This document shows, piece by piece, positions 33,965 through 39,100 of a stretch of 39,100 nucleotides of DNA. Each line of letters opens with the position of its first letter. The first letter of the stretch is position 1. The notes beneath the pieces are model-generated. The model did no database searches and was not told where the DNA came from. It worked only from the letters and a program-made list of their open reading frames with translations. The DNA lies in assembly GCA_026398535.1 (NCBI GenBank), contig JAPLSQ010000064.1, forward strand, positions 1-39,100, written 5' to 3'. Made by a program: the position numbers and the translations under genes. This DNA is from Candidatus Sumerlaeota bacterium. GTDB lineage: Bacteria; Sumerlaeota; Sumerlaeia; Sumerlaeales; Sumerlaeaceae.

Positions 33965-35005
33965 ATGAAGACTGGCAGAGCGCGCATGGGGGTGGTTGGC
34001 GCGGGAATCTGGGGTTCCATGCATGTGAAAGCCTATGCCCAGCATCCTTCCGCGGATTTGACGGCGGTGTGCGATGCTGATGAAAACCGCGCCCGCGAGA
34101 CGGCGCGGCAGTTCGGCATTCCCCGCTGTTATTCGCGCGTTGAAGATATGCTGGAGGAGAAACTCGACGGCATATCGGTCGCCACGCCCGACCACTGCCA
34201 TGCCGAGATTGCCTGCATGGCGGCTGCGCGGGGCATTCATCTGCTTGTGGAAAAACCGCTGGCGACGACCATCGCAGACTGCGAGCGGATGATCGCCGCG
34301 GCAAAGACCAATGGTGTGTTCCTGATGGTCGACTGGCATAACCGGTGGAATCCCCCGTTTTACAAAGCATGGCAGTCCATTCGCGGCGGCGAGATCGGCG
34401 AGATTCTGTATGTCTACTACAGACTGTCCGACACGATTTATGTGCCCACGAAAATGCTGCCGTGGGCCGGGCAGTCATCGGTCATGCACTTTCTGGGCAG
34501 CCACTCGCTCGACACGGCATGCTGGCTCATGGGAGCGGTTCCGGTGCGTGTCATGTGTCTGCGCAAGGAGGGGCTGCTGACGAAAATGGGGATTCCCACC
34601 GCCGATATGTGCATCACGATTGTTGATTTCGACAACGGCGCGACGGCTGTCGTTGAGAACAGTTGGGTGCTGCCGCAATGCTCGCCGTCGCTCATCGATC
34701 ACAAATGCGAGATTACGGGGACGCGCGGACAGATCAGCCTCGATCTGACGCATCATCGCGCATTCGCCAAACACACGCCGGAGACCGGCGGCGGATACCC
34801 CGATGATTCGTATGCCGATATGTTCATCACGCCCGAGATCCATGGCCTGCAGCGCGGATTCGCGGTCGAGAGCATCAATCATTTTGTCGAATGCGTTCGT
34901 GACGCGAAAAGACCAATCGCCACGGGCGAGGACGGATTGTTGAACGCGCGCCTCATCCTTGCCGCCGAGGAATCCGCGCGCGCCGGGCGCGCTGTTGAAG
35001 TTTAA
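33965..35005 (+). CDS. Gfo/Idh/MocA family NAD(P)-dependent oxidoreductase
   Basis: 346 residues. Rossmann motif GVVGAGIWGSMH (residues 9-20), ISVATPDHCHAEIACMAAARG, and VEKPLAT with the catalytic Lys97 of the EKP motif. HSLD at 180-183 provides the second conserved His/Asp site of the family. The C-terminal domain is the typical open beta-sheet, ending with a HFVECVRDAKRPIATGEDGL segment. The family acts on sugars, inositols and derivatives. No Tat or Sec signal is present, so it is cytoplasmic. It is first of a plus-strand run with lipoprotein, DUF1611 and lipoprotein genes, though the 158-bp gap before the next gene may include its own promoter. Confidence 0.93.
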   Translation: MKTGRARMGVVGAGIWGSMHVKAYAQHPSADLTAVCDADENRARETARQFGIPRCYSRVEDMLEEKLDGISVATPDHCHAEIACMAAARGIHLLVEKPLATTIADCERMIAAAKTNGVFLMVDWHNRWNPPFYKAWQSIRGGEIGEILYVYYRLSDTIYVPTKMLPWAGQSSVMHFLGSHSLDTACWLMGAVPVRVMCLRKEGLLTKMGIPTADMCITIVDFDNGATAVVENSWVLPQCSPSLIDHKCEITGTRGQISLDLTHHRAFAKHTPETGGGYPDDSYADMFITPEIHGLQRGFAVESINHFVECVRDAKRPIATGEDGLLNARLILAAEESARAGRAVEV

Positions 35006-35104
35006 TTCGAGTACGGGATCGTGTTTGTCCGTGTTTCCCGTTCGCTGTATGTAATATATGGATTCGAAAGACATTTCCGCTGTGGCATCTTTGCATATAT
35101 GGTG

Positions 35105-35138
35105 TTGACAATGACCGGGGCATTTGAGCGTGATGCCC
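35105..35138 (+). promoter_or_regulatory. candidate promoter/operator upstream of the lipoprotein-DUF1611 genes
   Basis: A perfect TTGACA at 35105-35110 is followed by an inverted repeat, GGGCAT (35118-35123), a 9-nt loop and ATGCCC (35133-35138). No good -10 box is present at 17 bp. It lies about 25 nt before the lipoprotein ATG at 35164, which has AAGGAA upstream. The symmetry suggests an operator or hairpin; support is limited to the sequence itself. Confidence 0.3.
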
Positions 35139-35163
35139 GTGAATAACTAAGGAATACAGGCGA

Positions 35164-35769
35164 ATGACGATCAGGTTTTCAGTGAAAGCGGTTGCCGCCG
35201 CGACGATGACGGCGGTGTTTTATGTCGCGGGATGCGCGGTGGAAACACCGCGCGCTCCGGTCAGATCCATTGACCATGCATGTCTTCCCGCGGGAGCGCC
35301 CAACAGGCACATCAAGGCGTTCAAGGGCGACATACCGGCACAGTGCATCGAAATCGCGAACGTTGACAGTTTCATCGCATGCAATATGAACGAGGCTGCG
35401 GCGAATCAGATGCTGACCGACATCAGGGCAAAGGGCGCCACGCTTGGGGCTGATGCGCTTGTGCGCGTTGCGTTATTACATAACCGTCGGCAGGGATTTG
35501 TCGACCAGCCGCGCACACCGTTCCGTTCATGGACGCAAGGGGAGACGCGGGAATATTTCATGCGGGGTGTGGCCGTCAGGTTTGAGCGGGTTGAGAAGCT
35601 TCCGCGCGAGGCGGTTGCGGCCGATTTCGCGCCGAAGGCGGGGGCCGGAGGTGAAAGCGAAGGGAAACAAGGCGGGAGCGTCTTGTTTGGCGGTATGGGC
35701 GGTCTTGCGGGCGGTTCACTGGCGCCGCCAATGCCCAAAATTCCGCGGGTCGGGTCGCCGCAGCCTTGA
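35164..35769 (+). CDS. lipoprotein of unknown function
   Basis: 201 residues. Lipoprotein signal with lipobox VAGC (Cys about residue 24). The soluble part includes CIEIANVDSFIACNMNEAAANQML, DIRAKGATLGADALVRVALLHN and a terminal Gly/Pro-rich tail (GGMGGLAGG ... PPMPKIP). The ALGADALVxV stretch resembles short periplasmic DUF4156-type lipoproteins, but this is weak. AAGGAA lies about 10 nt before the ATG. Its TGA overlaps the TTG start of the DUF1611 gene (TTGA), indicating translational coupling, so the two are likely expressed together. Confidence 0.75.
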   Translation: MTIRFSVKAVAAATMTAVFYVAGCAVETPRAPVRSIDHACLPAGAPNRHIKAFKGDIPAQCIEIANVDSFIACNMNEAAANQMLTDIRAKGATLGADALVRVALLHNRRQGFVDQPRTPFRSWTQGETREYFMRGVAVRFERVEKLPREAVAADFAPKAGAGGESEGKQGGSVLFGGMGGLAGGSLAPPMPKIPRVGSPQP

Positions 35770-36842
35770 TCCATCCCCGGCGTCGCATCGCCATACTTGC
35801 CGAGGGAAAGTTTGCGCCGCTCAGCGCCAAGACGGCGGCGGGGGTCATCCGGTATTCTCCGCATGAAATCGTGGCGGTCATTGATTCCACCCAGGCAGGA
35901 AGATGCGTGCGGGATATTCTTGGCTATGGCGGAGAGACGCCGATTGTGGCGGGTGTGGATCAGGCTTTGGCGATGCGGCCGGAGGTGCTTCTTATCGGCA
36001 TAGCGCCGTCGGGCGGCCAGTTGCCGCCTGAGTTTCGCCGCGATGTGCGCGAAGCCATCGGGCATGGCATTGAAATCTGGAGCGGGCTGCATTCGTTTCT
36101 GGGCAATGACGCCGGGTTGTCGGAACTTGCGGCGCGCACGGGTGCGCGGCTTTGGGATGTGCGCCGTCCGCCCGCGGTGCTTGATGTTGCCATGGGCCGC
36201 GCGTTGCGCGCGCGCGCTTTCATTGTGCTGACCGTCGGTAGCGACTGCAACGTGGGGAAGATGACGGCCGCGCTCGAGATGGAAAAGGAAGCGCAACGGC
36301 GCGGCTACAAGGCCGAATTCGTGGCGACGGGGCAAACGGGCATCCTTATCGAAGGCGATGGCACGCCACTCGACGCGATCCCGGGCGATTTCATGAGCGG
36401 CGAGGTTGAAAGGCTTGTCATGGCGTGTGACGCCGATGGCGCTGACGCTGTTTTCGTTGAGGGGCAGGGCGCCCTGATGCATCCCGGATTCGGTCCGGTG
36501 ACGCTGGCGCTGATGCTGGGCGCGATGCCCGACGCGTTCGTGCTCGTGCACCAGCCGGAACGCGCATGTTACAGGCCTGATTATGATATCGAACTGCCGC
36601 CGCTGCCGGACATCATCGAAGGATATGAGCGGTTGATGCTGCCTTACAAGGCGCCTAAGACGACTGGTGTGTGCCTGAACACATACCACATGAGCGAACA
36701 GGATGGGCTGGCGGCGATTCAAGACACGGCGAGACAAACCGGACTTCCAACTACCGATCCCGTCAGGACAGGCATCGGGCCGATTGTCGATGCCCTTGAG
36801 CCACACATCAGGCGCAAGCTCGGCTGGCAGAAGACTGGCTGA
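35766..36842 (+). CDS. DUF1611 (COG3367, DgcN-like) P-loop protein
   Basis: 358 residues. The start is a TTG at 35766 sharing bases with the upstream TGA (TTGA). N-terminal Rossmann-like segment RRIAILAEGKFAPLSAKTAAGVIRY, typical of the family, with a linker to a P-loop NTPase-like domain from about residue 148: GSDCNVGKMT (158-167), FVATGQTGILIEGDG, DAVFVEGQGALMHPGFGPV (Walker B-like) and VHQPERACY. Relatives occur with dipeptide epimerase or amino-sugar genes; the family member DgcN has been tied to D-glutamate metabolism. Neither neighbour here supports that pathway directly, so the function is open. Probably cytoplasmic. Confidence 0.88.
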   Translation: MIHPRRRIAILAEGKFAPLSAKTAAGVIRYSPHEIVAVIDSTQAGRCVRDILGYGGETPIVAGVDQALAMRPEVLLIGIAPSGGQLPPEFRRDVREAIGHGIEIWSGLHSFLGNDAGLSELAARTGARLWDVRRPPAVLDVAMGRALRARAFIVLTVGSDCNVGKMTAALEMEKEAQRRGYKAEFVATGQTGILIEGDGTPLDAIPGDFMSGEVERLVMACDADGADAVFVEGQGALMHPGFGPVTLALMLGAMPDAFVLVHQPERACYRPDYDIELPPLPDIIEGYERLMLPYKAPKTTGVCLNTYHMSEQDGLAAIQDTARQTGLPTTDPVRTGIGPIVDALEPHIRRKLGWQKTG

Positions 36843-36887
36843 AATGACTTGAAGAATTCAGATGATGTGTGATCTATATTGAAGCGG

Positions 36888-37610
36888 ATGAATTTAGATG
36901 CATATCATAGATCAGACGCGATGAGAGCGAAACGTTGGGCCGTGCGCATTCTTATGGCGCTTTCACTTTTTTCCGCGTGCTTGCTTTTATTGTGCGGATG
37001 CAAGGAACCGGCTGTTGAAAAGCCGCTGAAATTGCCGGAAGATATCAGGAGCCGGCGCAAGAATGTTCCCAAACCGAAGCGGACGGCTGTCCCCGCACCC
37101 GCAGACGCGCCATTGAAAAACGACAGCTCCACGAACACGCGGGAGGGTGCGACGTCAAAGACAATGTCCACTCCCGCCGTTCTGTTTCCAACGCCCCGCG
37201 TCGTGGAGCCCATAACCATTTATGCCAAGGACATGACCGCGGACAATGGCCAGGAGGATGGCAACGGGGGTTGGATACTATGGTCGAATGGAGCCACCCA
37301 GATCGACAATGTTAAAATCAATTTTCCGGCAAGGGAGATCGGCCTTGAGGTCAAGGGCGATCCCGCTTTGTCCATATGGCCCGAGGTCGACCTCAACATG
37401 TACAACCGCACCACGAAGACGAATTACTATCCGTGGGGCATCCGGCAATACGTCACGACATCAACTTACGAGCTTTTGACGAAGACCATCAATCCGTCCA
37501 TGATGCCGGGAGAGTACCTGATCACATTCCGATATTACAATAATGCGGTTGGCGGCGAAATCAAGGCGGACCGCAACGCTTATCTCAGGAAAATAGTGAT
37601 CAAGCCCTGA
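36888..37610 (+). CDS. lipoprotein with a beta-sandwich, carbohydrate-binding-like domain
   Basis: 240 residues from ATG 36888; ATG 36921 would give a shorter, more typical signal (MRAKRWAVRILMAL), and the lipobox LLCGC is the same in both. No clear Shine-Dalgarno distinguishes them. A Pro/Lys/Thr-rich linker (residues about 45-95) precedes a C-terminal domain (about 105-240) of strands: GGWILWSNGATQIDNVKINFP, REIGLEVKGDPALSIWPEVDLNM, and GEYLITFRYYNNAVGG. This layout resembles carbohydrate-binding modules of the CBM35/60 kind, which is an impression rather than a match to a signature. It is the last of the plus-strand run and converges on the GH172-like gene with a 19-bp gap. Confidence 0.72.
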   Translation: MNLDAYHRSDAMRAKRWAVRILMALSLFSACLLLLCGCKEPAVEKPLKLPEDIRSRRKNVPKPKRTAVPAPADAPLKNDSSTNTREGATSKTMSTPAVLFPTPRVVEPITIYAKDMTADNGQEDGNGGWILWSNGATQIDNVKINFPAREIGLEVKGDPALSIWPEVDLNMYNRTTKTNYYPWGIRQYVTTSTYELLTKTINPSMMPGEYLITFRYYNNAVGGEIKADRNAYLRKIVIKP

Positions 37611-37629
37611 TTCAGGATTTACGGGCGGA

Positions 37630-38682
37630 TCATCTGGACCATCGCTGGCTGATCGTTTGCATCACGGGATAATCCGCGTGCGGTTCGGTCTGATACCAGC
37701 AGGCGACGGTTGCAATGTCATCCGTGAGCGGCTGGAATTTTCCGCTGGGCCACCATCCGAGCGCCTGTATGGTGACTTTGAGATCCTTTTTGAATCGGAT
37801 GGGATCAAGGACATGCCAACGGTATAATCCATGGCGCGGCACCTCGTTGGGCTCGCGGCGGAACAGCGGATAGCCGAGGAAGGGAGTCGAGTAAGTGCGG
37901 TCGGCAAAGCACCATGCCCCGCCAAAATAGTCCTCGGTGCCCGTGCCGCAGATGGTCGGGTAGTGTGTGTCGCCGTCCATGAAGAATTTGATTTCCCCTT
38001 CGCCCCACCAGCCGTTTGACATTTGTGTCCATGCGGCAAATGTTCCCACATAATGCCCGGCGCCGCGTGCTCCGTCGAGGATTGTATGCTGGGGATTCTC
38101 GCGCGACGTGACGGAGTGCCGCCATTGAGCGTGAAAACAACCGGCTTGTTCCGGGATGGCTGTCAGAGAATATGTGATCTGGTAGAAGAATCCGCCGATA
38201 TCCTCCCATCGCTGGTTCTCGATGGTGATGCGGGCGGACTTGCGGAAAGGCATGAGCCAATAGCTGTTGAAGCCGCCCCATGGATTGACGCAGATCATCA
38301 TGGAGTTCACATCATAGCGCAAGCCGTGGCCGTTGGCGAAAAAATCACCGAGTGGAACTTCCACGGACGGTTTTTCCTCGTCATCCCAGTAAAACCGCAA
38401 AATGCAGTCGCGGTATGCGATTTCGGGAACGGTGATCCAGATATGCTGGATCACGCCTGAACCGGCGATTTCGGCAAGAGTGGTCACCGACTCTTTGGGC
38501 AGCGTGATGCACGGGCGGCATTTCCAGCCCTCGCCAAGATCAGAGCTGGACTTGTCCAAGGGCGGCGACTTTGCACCACCGGATTTTGCACCGTTCGGAT
38601 TTTCGGCGGAAATCGATCTTGTCTCCGCGTCCGTTATCATGGGCAAACCGCCAAGCCCGTGCGGCGTGTATAAGTGTTCCAT
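37630..38682 (-). CDS. GH172/DUF2961 family glycoside hydrolase
   Basis: 350 residues from ATG 38682, preferred over the in-frame ATG at 38700 because AAGGAAG lies 8 nt before it. The family opening ENPNGAKSGGAK is present at about 27-38, then GSGVIQHIWITVPE, RFYWDDEEKPSVEVPLGDFFANGHG, and NSMMICVNPWGGFNSYWLMPF. The core NGWWGEGEIKFFMDGD followed by ICGTGTEDYFGGAW contains the two conserved acidic clusters expected to supply catalytic Glu residues. GH172 enzymes act on difructose anhydrides and D-arabinofuranosides; which applies here is unknown. No signal peptide is visible, so it may be cytoplasmic. Confidence 0.9.
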   Translation of the reverse strand: MEHLYTPHGLGGLPMITDAETRSISAENPNGAKSGGAKSPPLDKSSSDLGEGWKCRPCITLPKESVTTLAEIAGSGVIQHIWITVPEIAYRDCILRFYWDDEEKPSVEVPLGDFFANGHGLRYDVNSMMICVNPWGGFNSYWLMPFRKSARITIENQRWEDIGGFFYQITYSLTAIPEQAGCFHAQWRHSVTSRENPQHTILDGARGAGHYVGTFAAWTQMSNGWWGEGEIKFFMDGDTHYPTICGTGTEDYFGGAWCFADRTYSTPFLGYPLFRREPNEVPRHGLYRWHVLDPIRFKKDLKVTIQALGWWPSGKFQPLTDDIATVACWYQTEPHADYPVMQTISQRWSR

Positions 38683-38794
38683 TGGATTTTCTTCCTTCAT
38701 GATGTTGTTGGGGATGCAACATCATTCAAATATTTTCAGTGTCAATGGTTCATATAATCTGAGGATGAAGCGCGCGTCCCAAATACCCGCTTGG

Positions 38795-38945
38795 TAAAGG
38801 CTGGCTGCGTCTGACGGGCGTGACACTATTTAGAGCGACAGCGATAAATGGTGGCACGAACGACAGGAGCGATTGCCAGCCGCGGAGCGAAGCGACGTGC
38901 GAGCCGTGCTTGTGCGGCGAGCTTTTGTACTTAGACGTCGTCGAG
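38795..38945. repeat. palindromic dispersed repeat, copy 2
   Basis: Direct-orientation partner of 8306-8455. It holds an 83-nt hairpin region (38799-38881) in which the outer GGCTGGC/GCCAGCC arms and the inner ATTTA/TAAAT arms are kept, but several middle pairs are replaced, mostly by G/A oppositions. The ~55-bp segment after the hairpin is identical in both copies. It continues into the 3' end of the minus-strand double-psi-barrel gene, including its stop at 38931-38933. Confidence 0.85.
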
Positions 38946-39100
38946 GAAGGCGCTGGGTTGGGCGGTGTCGTCGTCTGAGTCGGCCCAGATGAGGACAACG
39001 CAGTGGTCGTCGGTGACGAGGTCGAGTGCTTTGGCGGCGCCCGGGGAGAGGTCGCAGATGCGGTTTGTCCAAGCCGCAGGGCCGTAGTCAACGGCAACAC
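38931..39100 (-). CDS. double-psi beta-barrel (RlpA-like) domain protein, 3' part
   Basis: The window edge cuts the gene; 55 codons and the TAA remain. The frame reads DYGPAAWTNRICDLSPGAAKALDL near its start, which matches the second half of double-psi beta-barrel domains (a D.GP ... tgR.iDLS.aAA.aLgl pattern) found in RlpA lytic transglycosylases and related proteins. It ends in an acidic tail, WADSDDDTAQPSAFLDDV. No start codon is present in the window part, so the true N-terminus and any partner domains are unseen. The downstream palindrome belongs with it: the tail and the hairpin recur together at 8306-8510. Confidence 0.65.
   Translation of the reverse strand, partial: VAVDYGPAAWTNRICDLSPGAAKALDLVTDDHCVVLIWADSDDDTAQPSAFLDDV

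Noticed and set aside
35406..36806. 466-codon minus-strand ORF opposite the lipoprotein and DUF1611 genes
   Set aside because: Arg/His/Pro-rich shadow translation; the plus-strand genes have signals, motifs and coupling.
38750..39100. 116-codon minus-strand ORF across repeat copy 2
   Set aside because: Thr/Ser/Pro-rich out-of-frame translation of the double-psi-barrel gene tail and of the non-coding palindrome.

Overview
The window reads as a chromosomal segment of a GC-rich bacterium with a Gram-negative-type envelope: lipoproteins, Sec and Tat signal peptides, a parvulin chaperone, and an LplT-like lysophospholipid flippase. The mix of gene families (GH172/DUF2961, DUF5009, DUF1611, Gfo/Idh/MocA, a YhaO/YhaN pair, a four-helix-bundle suffix protein, a very large Gly-rich repeat protein) and the short dispersed intergenic repeats suggest the PVC superphylum or a neighbouring lineage (Lentisphaerota, Kiritimatiellota, Verrucomicrobiota, Hydrogenedentota or Sumerlaeota). 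No rRNA or marker phylogeny is available here, so this is an inference from gene content.

Layout. 1-990: the tail of a PIG-L (LmbE/BshB-type) deacetylase and a small periplasmic LTxxQ-like protein with a clear terminator. 988-1619: a gene-free block of degenerate dispersed repeats. 1620-6704 (minus): a Tat-exported class V aminotransferase overlapping the 3' end of a CheB-CheR-PAS sensor gene, which is split by a one-base frameshift in an A6 run. 6996-9532 (plus): an orphan sugar-binding lipoprotein, then a small mosaic made of a palindromic repeat, the tail of a double-psi-barrel (RlpA-like) gene, the C-terminal scar of a type I restriction HsdS subunit, and an intact four-helix-bundle suffix gene. 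9539-16778 (minus): LplT-like transporter, a 1208-residue Gly-rich repeat protein, and LepA/EF4. 16912-21113 (plus): parvulin-type foldase and a secreted glycoside hydrolase with a discoidin-like domain. 21110-28851 (minus): TolB/TPR lipoprotein, YhaO-like nuclease, YhaN-like SMC ATPase and RNase III; the last three overlap. 28976-33826: ThiE/TenI-like protein, MerR regulator, WecA-like transferase, DUF5009 membrane protein, SIMPL protein. 33965-37610 (plus): Gfo/Idh/MocA oxidoreductase, two lipoproteins and DUF1611. 37630-39100 (minus): GH172-type hydrolase, a second copy of the palindromic repeat, and the partial double-psi-barrel gene it belongs to.

The most unusual signals are (i) the ~150-bp repeat at 8306 and 38795, which carries an 83-nt near-perfect hairpin and the tail of a double-psi-barrel gene, next to an HsdS scar; (ii) the frameshifted CheB-CheR-PAS gene with an AT-rich terminal PAS domain; (iii) the overlapping YhaO-YhaN-RNase III cluster; and (iv) the A-A-B-B internal duplication of the giant Gly-rich protein. 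No CRISPR array, tRNA, rRNA or complete insertion sequence was recognised.
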